Assembly (NCBI RefSeq): GCF_024198175.1
Contig: NZ_JAJVKV010000019.1
Span: 1 to 64,000, forward strand
Direction of reading: 5' to 3'
Source of the DNA: Pyxidicoccus xibeiensis
GTDB taxonomy: Bacteria > Myxococcota > Myxococcia > Myxococcales > Myxococcaceae
DNA length: 64,000 nt
Shown here piece after piece: positions 25,543 through 34,356 of this stretch (the stretch's first letter is position 1; every line of letters starts with the position of its first letter). The position numbers were made by a program, and so were the translations under genes. The notes beneath the pieces are model-generated. The model was not told the DNA's origin, did not search any database, and saw nothing but the letters and a program-made list of their open reading frames with translations.

Positions 25543-27384
25543 CTAGAAGTTGATTCCCAGCCAGCCGCGGATGGTCTGCGGCGTCTCCAGCTCCCTGCGC
25601 AGCGTGGGGGCGTACTCCTGCAGGCCGCTCATCGGGAAGAGGATGCCGTAGGCGACGCCCGCGACGAAGCCGTCCTCCGTCTTGTAGTCCGCGCCGATGT
25701 TGGCCTCGAGCCCCAGCGCCTTGTTCTCGAAGGAGGGCGTGGACTCCGCGTAGAGCGCCTGCGAGTAGATGAGGCGACCGTACAGGTCGAAGCCCTCGGT
25801 GACGGTGTACTTCACCGACGGGCGCACATAGAAGGCGTCCGTCACGCCGCCGATGATTTCGCGCCAGAGGATGAGGTCCACGCGGTAGTCACGGTTGAAG
25901 CGGAAGTTGCGGATGGCGTTGTCGCCGCACCCGCCCGCGTCACACTCGTACTGGGGGCCCTCGAAGTCGCCGGCCACCGTCTCATCGCGATCGCCGGAGC
26001 CGGCACGGCCCGGCTGGTTGCCGAAGCCGGGGGCCCTGTCGCCGGAGGCGAAGCCCAGCTCCAGGCCGAGCGACAGCTTGTTGTTCATCAGCTTCAGCTC
26101 ACCCTGCGCCACGCCGCCGAACTGGGCGATCTGCAGGCTCTGGTTCTGCGACGGGTCGTTGATGCCGCCCACGTCCAGCGCGCGGTTGCCGATGTTGCCG
26201 AGGATGGCCGCCAGCTCGAACTCCAGGCGCCAGGTGCGCTCCTCGTACTTCAGCCACAGGTCCGGGATGTAGAGCGCCGCGTCGCGGGGGATGAAGCCCA
26301 CGCCCGAGCCGTTGTCGGTGGCGGCGTCGTACTCCCAGTTCTGCGCGCGGTAGGTGAAGTGCAGGCCGTACTGGAGCACGCCCTGGTTGTTCTCCAGCTT
26401 GGAGCGGATGACCGGGTCGGTGTCCCGGCGGGCGATGGCAATCACCCAGCCATGGCTGTCATCCGCCTGGGTGAGGTCCACCGGCTCACCCTGGGAGCCG
26501 CCCCCATTGACGACGCCCTCGTCGTTGAAGTCGAGCATTGGCGTCACGTACCAGCCCTCGAAGGGGTTGGTGACGAACTGGACGCGGTCCACCGTGTCGC
26601 CGAAGTCGCAGTCGAAGCACGTGCCGTCGTTGCGCAGCATGCCCAGGCCCCACTGGCTGCCCATGCGGCCGAAGCGCAGGATGCCCACCGGCGTCTTCAC
26701 CTCGCCATAGGCGCGGCGAATCTTGATGGAGTCCTCCAGCATGTCCACCGCGGAGTCCTGGCTCTCCGAGAAGATGCCGAACAGGTCGCGCTGGTCACCG
26801 GGGTAGCGCGAGTCCGGCTGGGAGCCGAGCACCACGTTGTCCAGGCCGAGCACCTCGAGCTTCAGGCTCACCTGCTCGGACACGTTGAAGGTGGGCTCCA
26901 TGCGCAGGCGCATGGTGGCGAAGGACTGGGTGTTCTCCGCGGCGCTGCGGTTCGAGCGCGGGAAGAGCTCCTCGCCGGGGACCTTGCCCAGGTCGAACTT
27001 GTAGAAGAGCGTGGGGCGCATCCGGAAGTAGCCGTCGAGGGTGAAGACCTCGAGCTTGCGCTTCTCCTCGGGGAACTCCTCGTTCCACTCGGAGGAGCCC
27101 ACGGACTGCTTGGCGATTTCGGCGCGAATCTCCTCGCGCAGCTCCGCCTTGGTGGCCTCCAGGTCGTCGCGGCTGACGGTGCCTTCGGGGGTGGCGGCGC
27201 CCGTGGCACCGGCGGCGGGCGGCTGCGCCGAAGAAGGCGGCTGCGCCGAAGAAGGAGACGCGGGAGCGGCTGCGGCGGGCGCGGCGGGCGCGGCCTCCGC
27301 GTGCGCGGGCGTGCCACCGTCGGGCACCTGGGCGGTGGCCGTGGACGAAGCGACGAGCAGCGCCGCCAGCAGAGCGTGAGACAT
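25543..27384 (-). CDS. putative outer-membrane porin-like protein
   Basis: A 613-aa exported protein. The ATG at 27384 gives a clean signal peptide (MSHALLAALLVASSTATAQ); an upstream Met in the frame adds a non-signal leader. Residues about 25-65 are Ala/Pro-rich with an SAQPP repeat, and about 72-95 form a short coiled-coil-like helix (DDLEATKAELREEIRAEIAKQ region), as in porins anchored to peptidoglycan. The remainder has amphipathic strands with aromatic residues and ends in the C-terminal Phe (WLGINF) expected for outer-membrane barrels. It lies two bases before the lptM-like gene. The substrate is unknown. Confidence 0.75.
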   Translation of the reverse strand: MSHALLAALLVASSTATAQVPDGGTPAHAEAAPAAPAAAAPASPSSAQPPSSAQPPAAGATGAATPEGTVSRDDLEATKAELREEIRAEIAKQSVGSSEWNEEFPEEKRKLEVFTLDGYFRMRPTLFYKFDLGKVPGEELFPRSNRSAAENTQSFATMRLRMEPTFNVSEQVSLKLEVLGLDNVVLGSQPDSRYPGDQRDLFGIFSESQDSAVDMLEDSIKIRRAYGEVKTPVGILRFGRMGSQWGLGMLRNDGTCFDCDFGDTVDRVQFVTNPFEGWYVTPMLDFNDEGVVNGGGSQGEPVDLTQADDSHGWVIAIARRDTDPVIRSKLENNQGVLQYGLHFTYRAQNWEYDAATDNGSGVGFIPRDAALYIPDLWLKYEERTWRLEFELAAILGNIGNRALDVGGINDPSQNQSLQIAQFGGVAQGELKLMNNKLSLGLELGFASGDRAPGFGNQPGRAGSGDRDETVAGDFEGPQYECDAGGCGDNAIRNFRFNRDYRVDLILWREIIGGVTDAFYVRPSVKYTVTEGFDLYGRLIYSQALYAESTPSFENKALGLEANIGADYKTEDGFVAGVAYGILFPMSGLQEYAPTLRRELETPQTIRGWLGINF

Positions 27385-27460
27385 GGGCAACGATCTCCAG
27401 GGCCGCGCGGGGCGGCCGGGTCTGAAAGGCGGGCGATTCAAGCCATGGGACATGGGGGTG

Positions 27461-28306
27461 TCAACGCTTACCGGGAGCGGGGTTCGACGCGTGAACGCCC
27501 CGCGGGGGCTGGCATTTCGGACAGAAGTGGGTGGTGCGACCGCCCTGGGTGAAGGACTCCACCGCCTTGCCGCACTGGGAGCATGGCCCCCCGGCGCGGC
27601 CGTAGACCTGGAACGGGTTCTCCGAGCGCCCCTCCTCCAGGTACACCGGCTCCTCCCCTTCCTGCTCCTTGAGGCCGAAGTCGATGGTGGCCCGGATGGC
27701 CCCCACCAGGCGCTTCCACTCGTCCGGGGCGAGGGAAGCAGGCGGGCGGGCGGGGTGGAGGCCGGCGCGGAAGAGGGCCTCGGCGGCGTGGATGTTGCCC
27801 AGGCCGGCCAGCCGCTCCTGGTCCATCAGGGCCACCTTGAGGGGCTGCTTCGTGGTGCCCAGGGCCTGCTGGAGCTGGCCCGCGGTGAGGCCGTCCGCGA
27901 GCGGGTCCCTCCCCAGGAGCTTCACGGCGTCCAGCTGGCGCAGCAGCGCGGCGGGCGCGGGCTCCATGCGGCCGAACATGCGCGCGTCGGCGAAGTGCAG
28001 GACGTGGCCGTCGTCCAGGTGGAAGCGGGCGCGGCTGTAGGGCTCCACGTGCCCCTCCGTCCTCCGGACGAACTTCCCCGTCATGCCCAGGTGGGCCATC
28101 AGCCCCTGTCCGCCCTCGAAGGCGAAGAGGAGGTACTTGCCCCGGCGGACGAGGGACTCCAGCCGGCCGGTGAGGGCGGCGAAGCGGGCGCGGTCGGCCC
28201 CGCGGAAGATGCGGGTGTCGTCCGCCTCGGCGCGCACGAGGCGCCGGCCGCCGAACCAGCGCACCAGGTTGCGCCGGGCGATCTCCACTTCCGGAAGCTC
28301 AGGCAT
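27461..28306 (-). CDS. mutM: formamidopyrimidine-DNA glycosylase
   Basis: A 281-aa Fpg/MutM base-excision enzyme for oxidised purines. The start MPELPEVEIARRNL at 28306 provides the N-terminal catalytic Pro and Glu after Met removal. Other features are GRRGKYLLF-like Lys loop (RRGKYLLFAFEGG), HLGMTGKF, the helix-two-turn-helix region GLGNIHAAEALF, and the C-terminal zinc finger with Cys-x2-Cys and Cys-x2-Cys (CSQCGK ... FCPKCQ). It has the expected length. It is divergent from sodB. Confidence 0.97.
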   Translation of the reverse strand: MPELPEVEIARRNLVRWFGGRRLVRAEADDTRIFRGADRARFAALTGRLESLVRRGKYLLFAFEGGQGLMAHLGMTGKFVRRTEGHVEPYSRARFHLDDGHVLHFADARMFGRMEPAPAALLRQLDAVKLLGRDPLADGLTAGQLQQALGTTKQPLKVALMDQERLAGLGNIHAAEALFRAGLHPARPPASLAPDEWKRLVGAIRATIDFGLKEQEGEEPVYLEEGRSENPFQVYGRAGGPCSQCGKAVESFTQGGRTTHFCPKCQPPRGVHASNPAPGKR

Positions 28307-28459
28307 CCAGCAGGGCACATAGCACCGCCCCCGGGCCGCACGCATTTCTTACTTGTCGTGCCGGGGACACCCGCGTGAAGTTCTTCGCGCCGGCAAGGCC
28401 CGCCTCCGCTATGAGGCGCCTTCCGACCCATCAGCAACACCCCACTCTCTGGAGGCAGC

Positions 28460-29068
28460 ATGGCGGACGTGCCGCAGAAGAAGTACACGCCGATGCAGTT
28501 CCCGCAGCTGAAGGGCCTCAAGGGCCTGAGCGACGCGGTGCTGGAGACCCACTTCAAGCTGTACGAGGGCTACGTCAACCGCACCAACAAGCTGACCGAG
28601 ACGCTCTCCGGCCTGCAGCTCAAGGGCGAGGCGGCGGGCACCAACCCGGCCTATGCGGAGATGACCCGCCGGCTGGGCTTCGAGTACAACGGCATGGTCC
28701 TCCACGAGTACTACTTCGGCAACATGAAGCCGGGGGGCTCGGGCGCCACGCCGCCGGCGAAGCTGAAGAAGGCCATGGAGGAGAGCTTCGGCTCCTTCGA
28801 GAACTGGTTCGCCGACTTCAAGGCCGTGGCCACCATGCCGGGCATCGGCTGGGCCGTCACGTTCCAGGACCCGCGCACCGGGTGGCTGTCCAACCACTGG
28901 ATCACCCTGCACGAGACGAACAACATCGCCGGCTTCAAGCCCATCATCATCATGGACGCGTGGGAGCATGCCTTCACGCCGGACTACAAGGCGAACGAGC
29001 GCGGCAAGTACGTGGACGCGTACTTCTCCAACATCGACTACGACGCCTGCGAAGGCCGTCTGAAGTAG
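28460..29068 (+). CDS. iron/manganese superoxide dismutase
   Basis: A 202-aa Fe/Mn superoxide dismutase-type protein. Metal-ligand regions include the first His at LETHFKLYEGYV, HEYYFGN (about 81-87), and the C-terminal signature DAWEHAFTPDYKANERGKY (about 165-183), in which Asp and His bind metal. The usual DVWEHAYY reads DAWEHAF here. The N-terminus is somewhat unlike housekeeping SodB, and the His in the first block is followed by KLYEGYVN rather than HHxxY, so the metal preference and activity are less certain than the fold. Confidence 0.88.
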   Translation: MADVPQKKYTPMQFPQLKGLKGLSDAVLETHFKLYEGYVNRTNKLTETLSGLQLKGEAAGTNPAYAEMTRRLGFEYNGMVLHEYYFGNMKPGGSGATPPAKLKKAMEESFGSFENWFADFKAVATMPGIGWAVTFQDPRTGWLSNHWITLHETNNIAGFKPIIIMDAWEHAFTPDYKANERGKYVDAYFSNIDYDACEGRLK

Positions 29069-29089
29069 TCCCCTCCTCCCGGCGGAGGC

Positions 29090-30064
29090 TCAGGCCGAGG
29101 GCTTTCCGCTCCCGTCCGTCTTCCGCTGGGGCCCCGGGGTGCCGGAGGTGGGGGTCTCGCCTCCACCGTGCGGCTCCCGGGCCTGCGGAAGCTCGCGCGC
29201 CTCACGCGCTTCGTGGGCGGACGCCTGGGGCCGCACTCGCAGCGCGCCCTGCTGGGGCGGCGGTGGAAGCGGCTGACCTGCCCGGAGCGCGGCCACGCTC
29301 TGCTCCAGGGCGGCGAGCAGGTCTCCCCGCGGAGGTTGCTGCACGGTGGCGCCCGCGTGGACGCGCCGCCCGCCTGCCTCCTTCCGGGCGCGGCGCTCCA
29401 GGAAGGCCAGCAGCCGCTCGCGGTGGACGTCGTGGTAGCGGCGCGGCTCGAAGTCGGTGGCCCGCGCCTCGACGAGGCTGAGCGCGACCTCCAGCTCCCG
29501 CTCCTGGGGACGCGCCCCCGCCAGCGCCAGCTCGGACAGGCTGTCCTGGGACACCACGTCCTCCGCGTAGTGGAGCGTGGACAGCAGCAGCCCCCGGCCA
29601 TGGGGCCGCACGGCGACCAGGTGTCCCTTCTGGTACAGGACGAACCGGCCGATGCCCACGCGGCCCGCTTCGCGCAGCGTGGCGACCAGCAGCGCATAGG
29701 CGCGCTCCGCGCCCTCGGCGGGAACCAGGTGGTAGGAGGTGTCGTAGTAGAGGGGGTCTATCTCCCCGGCCTCCACGAAGTCCTCCAGCTCGATGCTCCG
29801 CGCGGACTCCGGGTCGAACGCCTCCAGCTCGCCGCGCGTTATCTGCACGTGCCGGCCGTCGGCCAGCGCGTACCCCTTCACCACGTGCTCGAAGGGCACC
29901 TCCTCGCCGTCCGCCGAGCACACCCGCTTGTTCTGGATGCGAGCGCCGTCCTCGTCGTGCAGCAGGTGGAATTGCAGCGGCCTCGGGCTGATGGCGCTGT
30001 AGAGCCGCACCGGAACGCTCACCAGGCCGAAGCTCAGCGAGCCCACCCAGACGGGACGCGACAT
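29090..30064 (-). CDS. ku: Ku DNA end-binding protein
   Basis: A 324-aa bacterial Ku. The N-terminus SRPVWVGSLSFGLVSVPVRLYSA and HLLHDEDGARIQNKRVC are diagnostic, as is RVGIGRFVLYQKGHLVAVRPHG (described by region, about 165-187). Ku binds broken DNA ends and recruits LigD for non-homologous end joining. No ligD is in the window. The C-terminal ~60 residues are Pro/Arg-rich and probably disordered. It converges on the sod gene. Confidence 0.96.
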   Translation of the reverse strand: MSRPVWVGSLSFGLVSVPVRLYSAISPRPLQFHLLHDEDGARIQNKRVCSADGEEVPFEHVVKGYALADGRHVQITRGELEAFDPESARSIELEDFVEAGEIDPLYYDTSYHLVPAEGAERAYALLVATLREAGRVGIGRFVLYQKGHLVAVRPHGRGLLLSTLHYAEDVVSQDSLSELALAGARPQERELEVALSLVEARATDFEPRRYHDVHRERLLAFLERRARKEAGGRRVHAGATVQQPPRGDLLAALEQSVAALRAGQPLPPPPQQGALRVRPQASAHEAREARELPQAREPHGGGETPTSGTPGPQRKTDGSGKPSA

Positions 30065-30313
30065 GGAATGCCTCCCCCGGTGCCGGAGGTCTGGGGCACC
30101 GGTTACCCCCTAAGGTCCGTAGCGCGCGCGCGCGGCGCAAGGCTCGCTGGCCCTCCGGGCGAGGGCGCGAAAGGGCGCGGATTGGATGGACTCCAGCCGG
30201 TTCACGTCCCTACCGGACGAAGCGGAACGTGGGGCTTGCCGCGCGCGCGGCCCTGGCCAAGAGTCCGGCGGCTCCATCTGAAGCACCTCTGGCAAAGAAA
30301 GGCACACCTCGCC

Positions 30314-31138
30314 ATGCAGCGAATCCTCTCGGTGGTACTGGGCCTCACCCTGGCAACGGGCCTGACGGCGGGCTGCACCAAGCAACGCGTCCAGGCGGAG
30401 AAGGCCATCGCGCGAACCCTCATCTCCGACGAGCAGGAGGAGGACCTGGGCAAGCAGGTGAAGCAGGAGCTCGAGACGAAGGAGAAGATCAAGTACGTCC
30501 AGGACCCGAGCATCGTCGACTACGTCCGGACGCTGTCCTCGCCCGTGCTGCGGCAGGCCACCAAGGACCGGCCGGGCGTGAAGTGGAAGATCAACGTCAT
30601 CGACGACCCGAAGATGGTGAACGCGTTCGCCACGCCGGGCGGGTACCTCTACGTCTACACGGGCCTCATCCTCGCGGCGGACACGGAGGCGGAGCTGGTG
30701 GGCGTCATGGCGCACGAGGCGGGCCACGTGGTGGGCCGGCACTCGGCGCGCGCCATGGTGAACCAGATGGGCATCCAGACCGTCACGGCGGCGGCGCTGG
30801 GACAGAACCCCAGCGCGGTGGGGCAGATTGCCGCGCAGCTGGTGGGCGGCGGGACGATGCTGGCGCACGGCCGCAGCGAGGAGATCGAGGCGGACGAGTA
30901 CGGCGCCCGCTACTCCTCCGGCGCCGGGTATGACCCGCGCGGGCTCATCACCTTCTTCGAGAAGCTCCAGAAGCAGCAGGGCGACACGCCGGGCTTCATG
31001 AAGTGGCTGAGCACCCACCCCGCGAACAAGGACCGCATCGCGAACATCCAGAAGATCATCTCGCAGAACAACCTGCGCGGGAAGAACAACGCCCCGGGCG
31101 GGCTGCCCGCCATCAAGCAGAAGCTGGGCGGGAAGTAG
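30314..31138 (+). CDS. M48 family metalloprotease lipoprotein
   Basis: A 274-aa lipoprotein (lipobox LTAGC, Cys21) with a BepA/Oma1/LoiP-like M48 peptidase domain. The zinc site is HEAGH at 134-138, with the third ligand in EEIEADEYGARY. After the active site LSTHPANKDRIANIQK is typical of the family. Likely a periplasmic quality-control protease for outer-membrane proteins. The frame extends far upstream, but only this ATG gives a signal peptide. Confidence 0.95.
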   Translation: MQRILSVVLGLTLATGLTAGCTKQRVQAEKAIARTLISDEQEEDLGKQVKQELETKEKIKYVQDPSIVDYVRTLSSPVLRQATKDRPGVKWKINVIDDPKMVNAFATPGGYLYVYTGLILAADTEAELVGVMAHEAGHVVGRHSARAMVNQMGIQTVTAAALGQNPSAVGQIAAQLVGGGTMLAHGRSEEIEADEYGARYSSGAGYDPRGLITFFEKLQKQQGDTPGFMKWLSTHPANKDRIANIQKIISQNNLRGKNNAPGGLPAIKQKLGGK

Positions 31139-31146
31139 CGCGCGGC

Positions 31147-32196
31147 TCAGTGCAGGTGGGACGGGGGCTCGCGCTCCAGCTCCGCCACGGTGGGCTCGGG
31201 GGGCTGCCCCCGGGCCACGCGCCGCCGCCACCGGAAGCGCGCCAGCCGCGACTTCTTCGCGCTGCTGGCGCTCTTCGCGGCGCCCGCCGTCTTGACGGGG
31301 GGCTCCAGCGGGGCGGGCTGGTCGAAGTCGCGCGCGCCCTTGGCCTTCCCCTCCGCGGAGGCGTGCTCGAGGATGGCGTTGATTTCGCCGCCGAGGATGA
31401 ACACCAGCCCGGAGATGTAGAGCCACAGCATCAGCACCACGACGCCGCCGATGGAGCCGTAGGTGACGTTGTACTTGCCGAAGTGCTCCACGTACTGCGT
31501 GAAGCCCCACGTGCTCAGCAGCCACACGCACGTGCCCAGCACGGAGCCGGGGGTGATGTACTTGAAGCGCTGCTTCACGTCGGGGAGCAGGTAATAGCAG
31601 AGCGCCAGCGCCAGCATCACCAGCCCCGCGGTGAAGGGCCAGCGCAGCCAGGACCAGAGGAGATAGAAGGCGTCCACGAGCTGCAGCTTCGCCGCGAGCC
31701 ACGCTCCCAGCTTTCCGCCCAGCAGGAAGACGGTGAAGGACAGCGGGATGAGCAGCGTGCCGGCGAGCGTCACCAGCATGGCCAGGCCCTGGGTCTTCCA
31801 GAGCGGGCGGGACTCGGGCACGTCGTAGGCCAGGTTGAGCGCCGTGCGCAGGGCGTCCACGCCGCGCGAGGCCGTCCACAGGGCGATGATGAGCCCCGCC
31901 GTCAGCAGCCTCGGCCGGGGCTGGTTCACCAGCGCTTCCAGGTGGCCGGTGACGAGCGTCAGCGCGTCCCCGGGCACCAGCGGGCGGATGCGGTCCAGCA
32001 TCGCGTCCACCGCGCCCGGGGCGAAGGGCAGGTAGGCGACGAGCGTGAACAGGAAGAAGAGGAACGGGAAGAGGGAGAAGAGGAAGTAGTAGGAGAGCTG
32101 GGCGGCGATGTCGGTGACGGTGTCTTCCTGGAACTCCTTCACGAAGCGCCGGCCGAACTCCCGCCACGTCAGGTACTTGAGCCTGGGCAACCGCAT
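31147..32196 (-). CDS. YihY/BrkB family membrane protein
   Basis: A 349-aa integral membrane protein of the YihY/virulence factor BrkB family. It begins with LKYLTWREFGRRFVKEFQEDTVTDIAAQLSYYF-type sequence (residues about 6-38) and has the family LLWLYISG-type block VVLMLWLYISGLVFILGGEINAIL near 268-291. Six membrane helices are expected. The C-terminal 60 residues are basic and Pro-rich. Function of this family is not settled; RNase BN was an early misassignment. Confidence 0.93.
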   Translation of the reverse strand: MRLPRLKYLTWREFGRRFVKEFQEDTVTDIAAQLSYYFLFSLFPFLFFLFTLVAYLPFAPGAVDAMLDRIRPLVPGDALTLVTGHLEALVNQPRPRLLTAGLIIALWTASRGVDALRTALNLAYDVPESRPLWKTQGLAMLVTLAGTLLIPLSFTVFLLGGKLGAWLAAKLQLVDAFYLLWSWLRWPFTAGLVMLALALCYYLLPDVKQRFKYITPGSVLGTCVWLLSTWGFTQYVEHFGKYNVTYGSIGGVVVLMLWLYISGLVFILGGEINAILEHASAEGKAKGARDFDQPAPLEPPVKTAGAAKSASSAKKSRLARFRWRRRVARGQPPEPTVAELEREPPSHLH

Positions 32197-32332
32197 GCTC
32201 CCCTCCTCGCTCCATTCCTCCCGGGTGCAGCAAGGTGGGGACGAAGGGGTGGGTTGGCAGCAGGCAGGCAGGCGGGCGCCCGCCGTTTCGTAGGACTTCC
32301 GGCGGGGAGCAGTGCCCGGAAGTGAACGCGGC

Positions 32333-33220
32333 TCAGGCCACCGTGGGCGAGAGGTACCTGCCCAGCAGCGGGCGGAGGCGGGTGCGGACCTCGTCGGGGA
32401 TGCGCGCCCGGTCGGTGCAGATGGCCAGGGCCAGCGCGGAGTCGCAGGGGCAGGTGTGGCGGCACTCGGCGATGCGGGGCAGCGCGCGGCGGATGAGGGC
32501 GGCGCCGCTGGCGGTGACGGCCTGGACGTTGTGAGACAGCTGCGACAGCAGGGCCTCGTGCGCCTGGCCCGGAGGCGCGGGCCGCCACGAGTCGTAGTCG
32601 GTGGGCAGGGCGACCATCGCGTAGTGCAGCTCCGCCTCGCGGGCGAGCCGGGCCTCGGGCATGGCCGTCATGCCCACCAGGTCCGCACCCCACGTCTGGT
32701 ACAGGAGGCTCTCCGCGCGCGTGCTGAGCGAGGGGCCCTCGACGCAGACGTAGGTGGCCTGCGGGTGGACGGCGGGGCCCTGGGCGTCCGCGGCGGAGGC
32801 CAGCACCTGCCGCAGCGTGGAGCAGAAGGGCGAGCCCAGCTCCACGTGGACGGCGACGTCGTCATAGAAGGTGCAGGGCCGCCGGTAGGTGCGGTCGATG
32901 ACCTGGTCCGGGAGGACGAGCTGGAGGGGCTGGATGTGCTCGCGCAGGCTGCCCACGGTGCCGGTGGCGAGCACGTGGGTGACGCCCAGCATCTTCAGGG
33001 CGAAGAGGTTGGCGCGGTACGGCGAGCGGGTGGCGTTGTGGATGTGCCCGGGGCCATGGCGGGAGACATAGACGACGGGGACGCCGTCCAGCTCCGTGGA
33101 GATGATGGCGCCGGCGTGCGGTCCGAAGGGCGTCTCGAGGATGTGGGAGTCCCCCCGACCGATGACGCCCAGCACCTGGCCGAGTCCGTGGCTCCCGATG
33201 ATGCCCACCCTGACAGCCAT
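32333..33220 (-). CDS. methylthioadenosine phosphorylase / PNP family protein
   Basis: A 295-aa protein of the type-2 purine nucleoside/MTA phosphorylase family. Matching blocks are VYVSRHGPGHIHN (about 50-62), ATGTVGSLREHIQPLQLVLPDQVIDRTYRR (86-115 region), TYVCVEGPSLSTRAES near 163-178, and GADLVGMTAMPEARLAREAE near 185-204 with the purine-binding Met/Pro pattern of MTA phosphorylases. It splits 5'-methylthioadenosine or a purine nucleoside using phosphate. The exact substrate cannot be settled from sequence. Confidence 0.9.
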   Translation of the reverse strand: MAVRVGIIGSHGLGQVLGVIGRGDSHILETPFGPHAGAIISTELDGVPVVYVSRHGPGHIHNATRSPYRANLFALKMLGVTHVLATGTVGSLREHIQPLQLVLPDQVIDRTYRRPCTFYDDVAVHVELGSPFCSTLRQVLASAADAQGPAVHPQATYVCVEGPSLSTRAESLLYQTWGADLVGMTAMPEARLAREAELHYAMVALPTDYDSWRPAPPGQAHEALLSQLSHNVQAVTASGAALIRRALPRIAECRHTCPCDSALALAICTDRARIPDEVRTRLRPLLGRYLSPTVA

Positions 33221-33319
33221 GCGCCTCCTCTAAGGACGGATGTGGATGCCGCTGCGGGGGACCATAGCGCGGGCCCCTGGAGCCGGGAGGCAAGAAGACT
33301 GGTAGTTTTCGCATCCGCC

Positions 33320-34240
33320 ATGCCTGTCCTCCTGCTCCTCGTCCTGACCCTCGCCGCCGGCATCGCCCATGCCCAGGGCGCGCGCTCCGCCTCCTCCGGC
33401 TGCAAGGAGGACTACGCCACGTGCAAGGAGGACTGCACCATCGAGTACGGCGGCAGCGGGCGCACCGCCGCGAAGCTGACCCGCTGCTTCGCCGACTGCC
33501 AGGAGAACCTGGACCTGTGCGCGGACCGGTACTCGTCGCTGCGGGGACTGCCGCCTGGCGTGGCGGAGGACTCGCGGCCCGCGCGCAAGCCGACGGGCAA
33601 GAACAAGAAGGCGAAGAAGGACGAGGAGGAGGACCCGTTCGGTGATGACGAGCCGGCGCCGCGCCGGAACAACAACCGCGAGGAGGACCCGTTTGGTGAC
33701 GAGCGCCCGGCCAACGCGAAGGGTGGGACGGACACGCGGGACGCGTACCGGGCCTCGGAGTCTCCGAGGGAGGAGATTCCTCCGGCGCCGACCCCGACTC
33801 CGACTCCGCCCCCCCGCCCGCGAGGGACTTCGAGCCGCGCCGACGCGGAGCAGACGGTGTCGGAGCCTCCGGCGGGTGGCTCGCGCCGCAGTGGCTACCG
33901 GGCTTCGGACACGGAGCCGGAGCCCGAGAAGCCGACCGGGCTGGAGGACCTGGAGCCGCTGGACGCGAAGCCCTCGCCCGAGCCCGGGCCCGTGGCGAGG
34001 TCGGGTACGAAGCCCGAGCCCGTGAAGCCCGAGCCCGAGCCGGTGAAGCCCGAGCCCGCCGTCACGGCGAGCAGTGACAAGAAGGACCCGCTGCTCGACG
34101 ACGAGAAGGAGCCCGTGGTCCTCCCCGCGGCGCCGCCCACGAAGAAGCCCACGACAACCACCGCGACGCCTTCTTCCCGGCCGACGGTGCCCCCGGAGCC
34201 CAAGAAGGACATCTCCGAGTGGGACCCGAACGGGGACTGA
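33320..34240 (+). CDS. secreted Cys-rich/low-complexity protein
   Basis: A 306-aa exported protein with a signal peptide (AAGIAHAQ) and no lipobox. The N-terminal mature part has six cysteines arranged C-x6-C-x3-C, then C-x3-C-x6-C (residues about 28-75), a symmetric pattern suggesting a small disulfide or helical-hairpin module. The rest is a long charged, Pro-rich tail with repeats of EEDPFGD, YRASESP/YRASDTE and PEPVKPEP. I recognise no catalytic domain. It may span or bind the cell wall. It stands between the MTA phosphorylase and the Ser/Thr kinase, both with clear gaps. Confidence 0.75.
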   Translation: MPVLLLLVLTLAAGIAHAQGARSASSGCKEDYATCKEDCTIEYGGSGRTAAKLTRCFADCQENLDLCADRYSSLRGLPPGVAEDSRPARKPTGKNKKAKKDEEEDPFGDDEPAPRRNNNREEDPFGDERPANAKGGTDTRDAYRASESPREEIPPAPTPTPTPPPRPRGTSSRADAEQTVSEPPAGGSRRSGYRASDTEPEPEKPTGLEDLEPLDAKPSPEPGPVARSGTKPEPVKPEPEPVKPEPAVTASSDKKDPLLDDEKEPVVLPAAPPTKKPTTTTATPSSRPTVPPEPKKDISEWDPNGD

Positions 34241-34356
34241 AAGTCCCTGGCGTTACCTCAGGACCTTCACCTGGGAGATTGCGCTGACACGCGCCTACTC
34301 AGGGAGTAGCCTGCTGGCGAGCGGAGCGGACCGCGCATCTCCTCGCGAGGCACCCC

